DNA of 58,749 bases from a virus. Below the pieces are notes generated by a model. It saw only the letters and a list, made by a program, of their open reading frames with translations, ran no database searches and was not told where the DNA came from. The stretch covers positions 1 through 58,749 of IMG/VR virus record IMGVR_UViG_3300030737_000018; one strand, written 5' to 3'. The position numbers and the translations under genes were made by a program. Shown here one piece after another: positions 24,033-31,891 of this stretch (positions are counted from its first letter, which is position 1; each line of letters begins with the position of its first letter).

Positions 24033-24052
24033 AAGCCGCCTTTCGGCGGCTT
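24033..24052 (-). terminator. Intrinsic terminator
   Basis: A GC-rich 8-bp stem AAGCCGCC/GGCGGCTT with the stable loop GAAA on the minus strand, followed there by TTTTT. It is 131 bases past the stop of the 24184-24381 gene and ends that transcript. The stem is symmetrical, so it could also act on the plus strand, with a shorter T-run. Confidence 0.8.
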
Positions 24053-24183
24053 TGTGGCTTCTTGGCACGGGGTTTGCTTGCTTCGCTGGCTTTATTTCAG
24101 GCAATTAACCGTGAATCGCGTGCGGCGCCACGCCAAGCCGCCATCATCACTGACGTACCAGGCGCCTAAGGTGTAGAGATACT

Positions 24184-24381
24184 TCACGGATCAACCCTCC
24201 CCGTGGCCCACGCTTCCGCCATGAACCATTCCGGCAGTCCGTTGCACTCCGTGCCGTCCTGTTCTTTTGTGGAGTAGTACCATTCCCCTTCGAACTCTGC
24301 CGCACTTACCACGACGCCCGTGCAATCAACGCCATCGGCGGGGTAACGCACCGCGTCGCCTGCTTTGAACTTTGCCCCCAT
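24184..24381 (-). CDS. Small SH3-like protein
   Basis: A 65-residue protein. GAKFKAGDAVRYPADGVDCT and GVVVSAAEFEGEWYYSTKEQ form an SH3-like beta barrel pattern of the kind seen in many small phage proteins. The ATG has GGGAGAG upstream. It is a one-gene transcript: a sigma70-type promoter starts about 30 bases before it and an intrinsic terminator closes it. Such an isolated, well-promoted first gene suggests early expression. Confidence 0.65.
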   Translation of the reverse strand: MGAKFKAGDAVRYPADGVDCTGVVVSAAEFEGEWYYSTKEQDGTECNGLPEWFMAEAWATGRVDP

Positions 24382-24414
24382 CTCGCTCTCCCATCTAGTT
24401 AAGTGAACGTCGCC

Positions 24415-24444
24415 ATTCTATATCTAATCGTGTCAGTCCGTCAA
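24415..24444 (-). promoter_or_regulatory. Sigma70-type promoter
   Basis: Minus strand: TTGACG (24439-24444), 18-base spacer, TAGAAT (24415-24420); each box matches five of six consensus bases. It points at the 24184-24381 gene. The bases around the -35 (GACTGACACG downstream of it) recur at the candidate promoter near 22800, which suggests that host polymerase reads both. Confidence 0.6.
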
Positions 24445-24807
24445 GTATCAGTGTTACTTCCTAGCTAAGCAAGCATCGTGCCAACGGCGCTAGGGCGGAG
24501 CCGCCGCTTATGCGTCGTGCATGGGGGTCATTTCGCAAGCCTAGGGATCGGGTGCGTAGCGTTTAGCCGTCTAGATGTCCAAATGACGTTGTGCTGCGCT
24601 GCTGTCGAGGCCGGTGTGGCACCCCCATGCGGACCAGGCGGTGCGAGGGGCGGGGCGGGGCAAACTCTCACCCCTAAACTCTCGTCCAACAGAATACGCC
24701 CTAGAAACCAGGCCCCGCCAAAAATCCCATCCCCAGAAAATTTTTCACCCCGCCGTAGATTTTGCCCGTAGCATCCGATACACTACAGCCGAGAAGGAGA
24801 AACCTCC
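24445..24807. other. Gene-free divergent region between the two arms
   Basis: This is where transcription diverges: minus-strand genes leave to the left and plus-strand genes to the right. It is GC-rich and holds a separated 10-bp inverted repeat (24519-24528 and 24621-24630), G-rich runs near 24640-24660 and no believable gene. A plus-strand promoter for the right arm should lie here, but I find no clear -35/-10 pair. Confidence 0.5.
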
Positions 24808-25026
24808 ATGATGCAGTGCGTAGGTATTTGTGGCCATTGCGGCGGCCAAGTTATGGCCTATGAAGGCCTGTGGGGAAGCATTACGCCGCCCCCTCCGCCG
24901 ACGTGCAGTAGTTGCAGCTACACGACCGAAGGAAGCCAGCCGAGTGTCTTGCCGATGGAGCCGCCGCGCTATGGCGATTTTAATCACTGGCCTGGGGCGC
25001 CGCAGTCTCGCGTAAGGATGGGCTGA
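24808..25026 (+). CDS. Small zinc-ribbon-like protein
   Basis: A 72-residue protein with CVGICGHCGGQVM at the start and CSSCSY after a run of prolines (PPPPPTCSSC), giving two CxxC pairs. This layout, CGxCGGxVM then Px(n)CSSCGA, is common in small phage and bacterial proteins of unknown role. An AAGGAG SD sequence lies eight bases before ATGATG. It is the first gene of the right arm. Confidence 0.65.
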   Translation: MMQCVGICGHCGGQVMAYEGLWGSITPPPPPTCSSCSYTTEGSQPSVLPMEPPRYGDFNHWPGAPQSRVRMG

Positions 25027-25029
25027 GTT

Positions 25030-25158
25030 ATGTTCTGAGCCTTCGCCGTCCCCCTGCTCGTCCTGACCCTGCTCGTCCTGACCCTGCTCATCGGTGGTTA
25101 CGCGGTGGGCCGCTACATCGACTACCTGACCAGCGAAGGGAGTGGCGAGGATGAGTAA
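25030..25158 (+). pseudogene. Small membrane protein gene interrupted by TGA at codon 3
   Basis: ATG TTC TGA is followed in the same frame by 39 sense codons to TAA. If the TGA were Trp, the product would be a 42-residue single-span membrane peptide (MFWAFAVPLLVLTLL onward, ending in an acidic tail). There is no other good start in the frame. A 15-bp tandem duplication (25054-25068 and 25069-25083) adds LLVLT inside the membrane span. The stop overlaps the next ATG, as in real phage operons. It is a nonsense mutation, a sequencing error, or a recoded stop. Confidence 0.45.
25054..25083 (+). repeat. 15-bp tandem duplication
   Basis: The unit CTGCTCGTCCTGACC occurs twice in a row, followed by a partial third copy (CTGCTCATC). 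In frame it encodes LLVLT twice, lengthening the membrane span of the interrupted small gene. It probably arose by slippage. Confidence 0.8.
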
Positions 25159-25185
25159 CGTGTTTAAGTTCACTGGATGGGTACA

Positions 25186-25217
25186 CCCCCACCCCCCCCC
25201 CCCCCCCCCCCCCCCCC
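25186..25217 (+). repeat. Homopolymeric cytosine tract
   Basis: Five C, one A, then 26 C (25192-25217). No other homopolymer near this length was noticed in the window. It lies between the leader genes and a promoter-like sequence. It may be a slippage-prone tract, or an artefact of sequencing or assembly, since poly-G/C is a known error mode. Confidence 0.85.
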
Positions 25218-25231
25218 GAGGGCGGCGCTGC

Positions 25232-25259
25232 TTGACACCCTCCCCCGACCGCGTAATCT
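25232..25259 (+). promoter_or_regulatory. Candidate promoter for the right arm
   Basis: A perfect TTGACA (25232-25237) is followed after 16 bases by TAATCT (25254-25259), a weak -10 with three of six matches. It is 28 bases upstream of ATG 25287. It begins 14 bases after the C-tract, so tract length could influence it. A terminator sits 374 bases downstream, before the terminase genes. Confidence 0.4.
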
Positions 25260-25286
25260 ACACTCCTCACCCGCAGGACGCCCTCC

Positions 25287-25541
25287 ATGGAATGGCTCAG
25301 CGATACCCACGCCCACCGCATCTTCGAGCGCATCGAAGCACTGGAGAAAAACATCATGTCTGGACTCACCGATCTGCAGGCGGCTGTGGCCGCCAACACT
25401 GCGGCAACGAACGCCGCTGTCGCTGCACTGGCCGGGGGCGACAATGACGCCACCATCGAAGCCCTGGCGCAGACCCTCGTAGCCAACAACACCGCGCTGA
25501 CCAACGCCGTCACGCCACCGGCACCGCCGGTGGCCAGTTGA
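25287..25541 (+). CDS. Hypothetical coiled-coil protein
   Basis: An 84-residue protein. The start (MEWLSDTHAHRIFERIEALE) is helical, then comes a heptad-like Ala/Thr-rich region (LQAAVAANTAATNAAVAALA) and a Pro-rich end. The pattern suggests a small oligomeric coiled coil. The ATG has AGGA nine bases upstream. It is followed by an intrinsic terminator, so it is separated from the terminase genes. Function unknown. Confidence 0.6.
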   Translation: MEWLSDTHAHRIFERIEALEKNIMSGLTDLQAAVAANTAATNAAVAALAGGDNDATIEALAQTLVANNTALTNAVTPPAPPVAS

Positions 25542-25632
25542 CAAGCCAGCAACACCATGCGACTCTAACCCTGCGCAACAACGACTCCCCCTCGGTAGTG
25601 CGCCCAGCGGCCCCGTCCAAGAGCCGTGCCCC

Positions 25633-25668
25633 AGACCCCTGTACCGTCCGGTTGCAGGGGTCTTTTTT
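25633..25668 (+). terminator. Intrinsic terminator before the terminase genes
   Basis: A 9-bp stem AGACCCCTG (25633-25641) / CAGGGGTCT (25655-25663) with a 13-base loop, followed by six T. It ends the short leader transcript. Expression of the structural genes downstream would need read-through, antitermination, or a promoter I did not recognise between here and the terminase. Confidence 0.85.
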
Positions 25669-25791
25669 ATGGGCGATACTGAAGCCATGGCTGACCCGCC
25701 CGCTGATGACTTCCGTTGGCTCCTCTCATGGATACTGGTGAGTCTGACGCTTCGTCGCGTGATGCAGGAAGTGAGGATGGGCAAGGTATGA
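25669..25791 (+). CDS. Possible small membrane protein before terminase
   Basis: A 40-codon frame starting inside the T-run of the terminator, or a 34-codon version from ATG 25687. It contains FRWLLSWILVSLTLRRVMQE, one membrane-like span with a basic flank, and its TGA overlaps ATG 25788 of the terminase gene (ATGA). No good SD sequence is seen for either start. It competes with a longer terminase reading in another frame, so it is only a possibility. Confidence 0.35.
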   Translation: MGDTEAMADPPADDFRWLLSWILVSLTLRRVMQEVRMGKV

Positions 25792-26414
25792 GCGCAACAC
25801 CCCAAGTCTTTGCCGACGATCTCGCCGTCCGTGGCTGGCAGAACCGCCGTGGATCCGTGGGCAACCCCTACGCCTACCTGGCCCACGTCGGCATCGACGC
25901 GGTGCTGGAGAAGCTGTACCAAGGCAGTAACCTGGTCGACGTGGCCGAGGCGCTGCAGGTCAGCATCACGCTCCTGCGCTCCTGGCTGGACAACGAGGGC
26001 TATTGGCCCAAGATCGAGGAAGCGACGACACTCTCCTCCGAAGGCTATCTCAGCGCAGGGCAGCGGCTGCTCAAGACGGCGTCTTCAAAACTCGAACTGG
26101 ACAAGGCCAAGGCCCTGATCGAGCATGCGCGGTGGATGGCCAGCAAGATCAACAAGCCCGTGTATGGCACCGTCGAGGTGCCTGCGGCAGCCACTACCGT
26201 GAGCTACGTGTTCAACGTCGGCGGTCATGCCCAGATCGTGGCGGGGACGGTGCCCCATGCGCTGCAGAAGCCGGAGGAGGATGTGCGGGTGATGCCGGTG
26301 ACCTTCGCGTTGCCCGGCGTGGCGGAGCCCGAGATAGGGCCCTTCGCCGACGAGGATGAACCAAGTCCGGTCGAGCGGGAGTTTGCAGCGCTGTGGAGCG
26401 ACGCGGGTGAGTGA
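25788..26414 (+). CDS. terS: Terminase small subunit
   Basis: The DNA-recognition subunit of the packaging motor. It has 208 residues from the ATG chosen. The N-terminal half has a helix-turn-helix-like region (VDVAEALQVSITLLRSWLDN), then the family signature SAGQRLLKTASSKLELDKAK and ARWMASKINKPVYG. The C-terminus is acidic (FADEDEPSPVEREF). It directly precedes the large subunit with an eight-base overlap. In-frame starts at 25716 and 25728 would add up to 24 hydrophilic residues; ATG 25788 has G-rich sequence upstream and overlaps a preceding stop. Confidence 0.8.
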   Translation: MSATPQVFADDLAVRGWQNRRGSVGNPYAYLAHVGIDAVLEKLYQGSNLVDVAEALQVSITLLRSWLDNEGYWPKIEEATTLSSEGYLSAGQRLLKTASSKLELDKAKALIEHARWMASKINKPVYGTVEVPAAATTVSYVFNVGGHAQIVAGTVPHALQKPEEDVRVMPVTFALPGVAEPEIGPFADEDEPSPVEREFAALWSDAGE

Positions 26415-27909
26415 GGTTAAGCCCAACCCCTACCGCCAGCAGCCTGCGGAGAATGCCCGTAATAGCGTTGGGGGGAACACGCACAGCCATAAGGTCTATA
26501 CGGCGAGCCCAACCCTTACCCGGCTACATGAGTCGAGGGCGAAGGTAAAGTACGCCGAAGGTCCTGTGAACTCGGGAAAGTCCACTGGATGTATTCTCGA
26601 AGTGATCATGCGCGGGTTGCGACAGGCACCCGATGCGGCAGGCGTGCGCAAGAGCCGCTGGGCCATCGTGCGAAACAGTTACCCGGAGTTGAAGTCCACG
26701 ACGATCAAATCGTGGGAGTTGTGGGTGCCACCGCATATGGCACCGGTGGTCTACTCGAGCCCCATTCAGTGCAACTTCAAGCGGAACTTGGCTGATGGCA
26801 CGCGCGTGGAGATGGAGGTCATCTTCCTGGCGATGGACCACCCTGATGACGCGGCGCGGGTGCTCTCCATGGAGCTGACCGGGGTATACATCAACGAAGG
26901 TAAGGAGATCGGCTGGGAGCTGTTCGAGGCCATCAAGGGGCGCACTAACCGCTACCCCCCGGTGGAGAATATGGACGATGGTACGAAACGTGGCGGCGCC
27001 AGTGAACCGGGTATGGTGGTCGATAGTAACCCGCCGCATATTTCGCATTGGCTCTACGAGAAGTTCGAGACCGGCGCCGTGCCCGAGGACTGGCAGAAGT
27101 TCCAGCAGCCGCCGGCGGTGTACTGGGACGAGGCGACGCAGGGTTGGGTGCTCAACCCCGATCGCGAGAACCAGCGGTTTACGGACAAGGAATACTACCC
27201 GGATCTGATCAAAGGTGGTGAGGACAGCTACATCCGCGTGATGCTGGCTGGCGAGTATGGGGCGAGCCGCAAGGGCAAGCCGATCTTCTCGCTGTACAAC
27301 GAGCAGAAGCATATCAGCAAGGTCAAGCTGGAGCCTGATCGCCAGTGGCCGCTTATCGTGGGTCAGGACTTCGGGCTCAATCCAGGATGCTTGATCGGGC
27401 AATTGACACGTCGGGGCATACGCATCACGGACGAAGTGCCCGCGAGTGACGAGTCGTTGGAGAACTTCCTGGAGACGTATCTGGTGCCGCTGCTGGCCAA
27501 GCGCTATCCAGGGTATCCCGTACTGGTGGCAGGTGACCCCGCGGGGCGTGGTCGCTCGGCAAATGACAAGCGCACCTCGTTCGACATCCTCGGCCAGTTC
27601 GGCCTCAAGGGCTTCCCGGCGTACACCAACAACTTCCAAGTGCGCAAGGAAACGGTCGACCACTACCTGCGTCGGGATGAAGGACTCATCATCAGCCCCC
27701 ACTGCACGAACCTGCGTGAGGCTCTCTCGACCGGCTACGTGTGGAAAGAGTCTCGCAACAACAAGGGTGCCAGCCTCGATATCGCCGACAAGAACGAGTT
27801 CAGCCACATCGCGGACGCGCTGCAGTATCTCTGCCTCTGGGCCAAGTACGGCTATCGTCCTCAGCCCGTCCGCGAACACGGCCCCAAGAAAAAGACCATG
27901 ATGGTATAG
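26407..27909 (+). CDS. terL: Terminase large subunit
   Basis: The ATPase and nuclease that packages DNA into the prohead. It has 500 residues from GTG 26407, which overlaps the small-subunit stop by eight bases; a longer reading from 26356 lies inside that gene. Walker A is GPVNSGKST (52-60); the Walker B region is GVYINEGKE (159-167). The RNase-H-like nuclease domain shows GQDFGLNPG (319-327) with D321, AGDPAG (375-380) with D377, and SHIADALQYL near residue 470. All parts are present, so the gene looks intact. Confidence 0.93.
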   Translation: MSEVKPNPYRQQPAENARNSVGGNTHSHKVYTASPTLTRLHESRAKVKYAEGPVNSGKSTGCILEVIMRGLRQAPDAAGVRKSRWAIVRNSYPELKSTTIKSWELWVPPHMAPVVYSSPIQCNFKRNLADGTRVEMEVIFLAMDHPDDAARVLSMELTGVYINEGKEIGWELFEAIKGRTNRYPPVENMDDGTKRGGASEPGMVVDSNPPHISHWLYEKFETGAVPEDWQKFQQPPAVYWDEATQGWVLNPDRENQRFTDKEYYPDLIKGGEDSYIRVMLAGEYGASRKGKPIFSLYNEQKHISKVKLEPDRQWPLIVGQDFGLNPGCLIGQLTRRGIRITDEVPASDESLENFLETYLVPLLAKRYPGYPVLVAGDPAGRGRSANDKRTSFDILGQFGLKGFPAYTNNFQVRKETVDHYLRRDEGLIISPHCTNLREALSTGYVWKESRNNKGASLDIADKNEFSHIADALQYLCLWAKYGYRPQPVREHGPKKKTMMV

Positions 27910-27981
27910 ACCTTCCCCTGTCGGTCGTTGACGAGGGCCGTGCTGCCGTGTAGGGTCGGTCCCATTCTGTGGGGTTCCCTG

Positions 27982-28191
27982 ATGCGCATCCGATCCAAAG
28001 CTGAGATGGCAACGTCCTCGCCGAAGCGCTTGGTGGGTAAGCATGCCTTGAAGGTATGTAGTTTGGAGGACGCGCTCGGTAAACTAGGGTCGGGGAAGAT
28101 GACACCGCAAGACTTTTCGGTGCTTCAGGAGATGGTAGGTAAGCTACAGGGCGGACTGACTCTGCCAAGTATACCGACAGGGACCAAATAA
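27982..28191 (+). CDS. Hypothetical small protein between terminase and portal
   Basis: A 69-residue basic protein (MRIRSKAEMATSSPKRLVG) with two helices (SLEDALGKLG, DFSVLQEMVGKLQGG). The ATG is preceded by GGGGTT. Small genes in this position often code for head-assembly helpers, but nothing specific is visible. Confidence 0.6.
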   Translation: MRIRSKAEMATSSPKRLVGKHALKVCSLEDALGKLGSGKMTPQDFSVLQEMVGKLQGGLTLPSIPTGTK

Positions 28192-28192
28192 G

Positions 28193-30247
28193 GTGCTGAC
28201 CAACAACCCCCCCGGCGGCACCGAGAAGGTCAACCCCTTCGTCGAGGAAGTGACCAATATCGAGTTCCAGGACGCGCTGGCGCGGTATATCCGCGAGCGC
28301 TACGTCGAGGCCTACAACCACAAGGTCCAGAACGGCACCGAGGCGCGGCTACTGCGAAATCTGCGCGTAAAGAAGGCGGTGTATCAGCCCGAAGAGCTGG
28401 CGATGGTGGGCGAGATTGACGTGTACATCGGCATCGCTGCGCTGAAGTCCCGCGCAGCGGAGTCGTGGCTGCTGGACGTGGTGATGAACACCATGGAGAA
28501 ACCATGGACGCTGACACCCTCACCGATCCCGGATCTGCCAGCTGATGTGAAAGAGCAAGCTATCACCATGCTGGCCAACGAGGTCAATGACCCAAACTCG
28601 GGCATGCAGACCATGGACGACGTGCGTCAGCGCGCGGGGGATCTCAAGAAGTCTGTGTTGGCCTACCTGGCCAAGAAGGCGAAAGAGTCGACGGGTCAGA
28701 TGGAGAACCTGATCGAAGAGCAGATGGACGACGGTCTGTGGAAGAAGACCTTCGCCGAGTTCCTTGCTGATCTGTGCACCTACCCGGCCGCCATCATCCG
28801 TGCGCCGGTGGTGATCCAGAAGACCAAAGCGACCTACAAGGGCAACGCGGTCGTCGCCGAGAGCGTGGGGCTGCCCACTACGCGTTGCGTGAGCCCCTTC
28901 GATGCCTATCCGTCCCCGGCCAGTACCACGACGCAGGATGGTGACTATTTCCTGGAGCGGCTGCGCTTCTCGCGTGCCAAGCTCTATGAGCTGAAGGACA
29001 TCGAGAGTTTCGATGAAGTCAATGTGCGCCTCGCGCTCAAGGCGTATCCCAACGGCTTTCAGCTCAACCAGAACCACGACTGGGAGCGCGACCGTCTCGA
29101 AGGCACGGCACCCGATATCCAGTACAGCACACGTTTGCTGGACGTGCTCATTTTCAACGGTGTGTTGCCGGGTCACTTTCTGATCGCCAAGGGCGTGCTG
29201 GTCGATGATCCCCAGCGGCACTACGAGGCGGAAGTCTGGGTCTGCGGCGACTTTACGCTGCGCGCCGTGCTCAACCCCAACCCGGTGTCGGCGCGGCCGA
29301 TCCACATGACCAGCTTCGCCAAGCGCAACGGGGCGTTCTGGGGCGATTCGCCGATCGACCTGGTATATGACATTCAGCGGGTGTGTAATTCCCTGGTCCG
29401 CGCCATGGTTCGGAATGCGGCATACAGCTCAGGCCCGATGGCCGAGGTGGCGGCGGATCGCTTCGCTTCGGGTGAGGACATCACCCAGATCGACCCCTAT
29501 CGCATGTACTTCGTGCAGCCCGATCTCAGTGGCACCGGGGGTAAGGCCATCCAGTTCAATAGCGTGCCCTCGGTGCTGGCCGAGCTGACCCCCACCCTCG
29601 ACCGCTTCATGAAGATGGCCGACGACATCTCGGGCATCCCGGCTTACGTGATTGGTAACCCGCAGGTGTCCGGCGCGGGGCGCACGATGGGCGGCCTGTC
29701 TATGCTCATGGGCAATGCGGCCAAGGGTATCAAGTCGGTGATGCTCAACATCGACAACGACTGCATCAGCGAGGTGGTGAGGAGCTTCTACTACTTCAAT
29801 CTCGTCACGTCGGATGATCCGACCATCAAGTCCGATGCCGACATCGTGGCGCAGGGCACCAGCGGGCTGCTCCAGCGCGAGCTGCAGCAGAGCCGCATGA
29901 CCGAGTTGCTCCAGCTGCTTACCCCGTACGTGCAGCTGCAGGTGGTGACACCGCAGGCCATTCAGTACATGCTGCGCCAAGTGCTGCAGGACCAGGGGCT
30001 CGACGTGGACAAGATCATTCCCGATCCGGACGCGCAGGAAGCGCAGCAGACTCAGGCGCGGCAGCAGGCCATTCAAGAGGCGGCCGGGGGTCAGCCGGGG
30101 GTCGGGCCGGACCAGGCCAAACCACAACAGCCGCCGGTGCCCGGCGCGCAGGGCGCGATCAGCGCTTCGGGGCCGCCTGCCGCGACGCCACCACAGGTCG
30201 GCATCAAGTACGCGTTGCCGCCTCCTTCACCTTCTCCAGGAGCCTAA
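28193..30247 (+). CDS. Portal protein (head-tail connector)
   Basis: A 684-residue protein that should form the dodecameric portal through which DNA enters and leaves. The start is GTG one base past the stop of the previous gene. Typical portal features are the long helical N-terminus, LPTTRCVSPFDAYPSPAST-type core, RNGAFWGDSPIDLVYDIQR (about 383-401) and the ISGIPAYVIGNPQVSGAGRT region. The C-terminus is Gln/Pro-rich (QEAQQTQARQQ...), a flexible tail. The identification rests on these segments, its size and its place after terL. Confidence 0.85.
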   Translation: MLTNNPPGGTEKVNPFVEEVTNIEFQDALARYIRERYVEAYNHKVQNGTEARLLRNLRVKKAVYQPEELAMVGEIDVYIGIAALKSRAAESWLLDVVMNTMEKPWTLTPSPIPDLPADVKEQAITMLANEVNDPNSGMQTMDDVRQRAGDLKKSVLAYLAKKAKESTGQMENLIEEQMDDGLWKKTFAEFLADLCTYPAAIIRAPVVIQKTKATYKGNAVVAESVGLPTTRCVSPFDAYPSPASTTTQDGDYFLERLRFSRAKLYELKDIESFDEVNVRLALKAYPNGFQLNQNHDWERDRLEGTAPDIQYSTRLLDVLIFNGVLPGHFLIAKGVLVDDPQRHYEAEVWVCGDFTLRAVLNPNPVSARPIHMTSFAKRNGAFWGDSPIDLVYDIQRVCNSLVRAMVRNAAYSSGPMAEVAADRFASGEDITQIDPYRMYFVQPDLSGTGGKAIQFNSVPSVLAELTPTLDRFMKMADDISGIPAYVIGNPQVSGAGRTMGGLSMLMGNAAKGIKSVMLNIDNDCISEVVRSFYYFNLVTSDDPTIKSDADIVAQGTSGLLQRELQQSRMTELLQLLTPYVQLQVVTPQAIQYMLRQVLQDQGLDVDKIIPDPDAQEAQQTQARQQAIQEAAGGQPGVGPDQAKPQQPPVPGAQGAISASGPPAATPPQVGIKYALPPPSPSPGA

Positions 30248-30250
30248 GTC

Positions 30251-31891
30251 ATGGCCGGTCCCTTTCAGCCCCTCAATCAGCAAGTCGCGCTGCCTAGCGC
30301 GGACAGCGGTGGCGCGGACGGCTTGGTGCTGTTCAACGCGCAGTCCACGTCCCAGACCAGTCCTACGGTCCAGATCGTTGCCACGCCGGTCGTGCTCAAG
30401 GCGTACAACCTGCAGGAGGGGCAGAGCGTTGCGATCAACAACTACTACGCGCAGACGAACCAATCCTCGCCCTATACCCGCGCGGGTACGGCGGTGGTCC
30501 TGACGCCGGACAACACGACGGAGGTGCTGTTCCTGACCGGTGCTTACCAGCTGGTCTTCACGGGCACACTCGGCACGCTGGTGGTGACAGGCACGCCGCT
30601 ACCGCAGGTGAATATCGTGGGACAGGATGCTGACTTGGTCAGCCTGCTGCGTTCGCCAGTGGCCTTCCCCAACCCCTTGTTCGGCCCGTCGAGCACGGCG
30701 ATCGTCAGCACCAAGGTGCAGGTGGGTCCGACGCCCATGGTATTTCGTGCGTATGGGCTGAGCGGCGATCAGAGCATCACCGTGCTAAACGTCTTCTCCC
30801 AGAACGGCACGGACACCGTGGTGCCGCTGAGTGTCGCCGGCGTGGACGCGACGATCACGGCGACCAACAACCAGCTGGTGCTGGATTTGTCGGGCACCTA
30901 TGCCTTCCAGATCGAGACGCCGATCACCGGGCTGGTGCTGATCGGTCAGGAGACGGCGGCGGCGTCGCTTGACCCCTACACCCTCTACGAGACGCAGGTG
31001 GCCTCGGAAGCGGCCGTGGCCGCAGCCGCCGCAGCGCTTGTTTCCCAGAATGCCGCTGCGGCATCCGCTACCAGTGCCGCTACGTCGGCTTCGACGGCGT
31101 CGGCGGATGCGACGAGTGCAGGAGCTTCGGCCACCAGCGCCACAGCCTCGGCAGCGACAGCGACAACGCAAGCGGGTATTGCGACGACCCAGGCCACCAA
31201 TGCAGCAGCCTCCGCGACGGCGGCAGCAGGCAGCGCGACAACGGCCGGGACGGATGCGACCAATGCCGCCGCGTCGGCGTCGACGGCATCGACAGCGGCG
31301 ACGACAGCGACCACCCAGGCAGGCCTCGCCACCACACAGGCAACCAACGCGGCGACCAGTGCGTCGACAGCGTCCGCCGCGGCCACCACGGCGACGACCG
31401 AAGCAGGTACAGCGACCACGGCGGCCACCACGGCGACGACGCAAGCGGGTAACGCCTCTACCAGCGCCAGTGCGGCGGCCAGCAGCGCGAGTGGCGCAGC
31501 TTCCAGTGCAGCCAGTGCAGCGACCTCCGCGGCCAGTGCGGCCACTTCGGCGGCCTCCCCGCGTACTCATCCCTCGCAGGTGATCAACTCCAGTAGCGGC
31601 GTGGTCACTATCAATCTGGCCAGTAACGTCGAGGACTACTACCTGACGCTGACGGAAAACGTCACGAGCTGGGTATTCCAGAATGCGCCGGCCTCGGGCT
31701 TCGACGTGAAGATCAACGTCATTCTGCAGCAGGCGGCGTCAGCCAAGACCTGCGTATCTCCAGCGACCTCGGGCCATACGTCGGGCGGGGCGTGGACGGT
31801 AAGTGCGACAGTCAACTCGGTCCAGTGGCTTGACCTTGTCGTCAACAGCGCAGGTACGGTAAAGATGCTGCCCGAAGCGGTGCTTGCATAA
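30251..31891 (+). CDS. Fibre-like virion protein with Ala/Ser/Thr stalk
   Basis: A 546-residue protein. Residues 20-125 and 135-245 are two copies of a beta-rich unit (PVVLKAYNL / PMVFRAYGL near the start, LVFTGTLGTLVV / LVLIGQE at the end). Residues about 255-440 are an extended Ala/Ser/Thr repeat, likely a trimeric coiled-coil stalk like lambda side-tail-fibre stalks. The last 100 residues form a beta domain ending SAGTVKMLPEAVLA. It may be a tail fibre or head fibre. The N-terminal unit recurs in the next gene. Confidence 0.7.
   Translation: MAGPFQPLNQQVALPSADSGGADGLVLFNAQSTSQTSPTVQIVATPVVLKAYNLQEGQSVAINNYYAQTNQSSPYTRAGTAVVLTPDNTTEVLFLTGAYQLVFTGTLGTLVVTGTPLPQVNIVGQDADLVSLLRSPVAFPNPLFGPSSTAIVSTKVQVGPTPMVFRAYGLSGDQSITVLNVFSQNGTDTVVPLSVAGVDATITATNNQLVLDLSGTYAFQIETPITGLVLIGQETAAASLDPYTLYETQVASEAAVAAAAAALVSQNAAAASATSAATSASTASADATSAGASATSATASAATATTQAGIATTQATNAAASATAAAGSATTAGTDATNAAASASTASTAATTATTQAGLATTQATNAATSASTASAAATTATTEAGTATTAATTATTQAGNASTSASAAASSASGAASSAASAATSAASAATSAASPRTHPSQVINSSSGVVTINLASNVEDYYLTLTENVTSWVFQNAPASGFDVKINVILQQAASAKTCVSPATSGHTSGGAWTVSATVNSVQWLDLVVNSAGTVKMLPEAVLA

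Larger units (their letters stand above)
25151..25447 (+). pseudogene. Short ORF running through a poly-C tract
   Basis: ATG 25151 has an AAGGGAG SD sequence eight bases upstream and overlaps the previous stop. The first 12 codons (MSNVFKFTGWVH) look genuine; then come proline codons from a run of 26 C. After it the frame reads Arg/His/Pro-rich sequence with no protein character, overlapping the next real gene in another frame. The original gene was probably short and has been altered by the C-tract. A change of one base in the tract would change the frame. Confidence 0.35.

Noticed and set aside
23919-24104. 61-codon minus-strand frame starting with TTG
   Set aside because: It runs straight through the intrinsic terminator (24033-24052), with no SD sequence; the central residues are the translation of the hairpin.
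24478-24771. 97-codon plus-strand frame in the divergent region
   Set aside because: Starts with GTG, has no SD sequence, and its composition is Arg/Pro-rich without a fold pattern; it lies in the control region.
26524-28044. Minus-strand open frame of 506 codons opposite terL
   Set aside because: Antisense shadow of the terminase large subunit, with His/Arg-rich, non-domain sequence.
30785-31570. Minus-strand Arg/Gly/Cys-rich frames opposite the fibre stalk
   Set aside because: Produced by the repetitive Ala/Ser/Thr codons of the plus-strand gene; not a protein in their own right.
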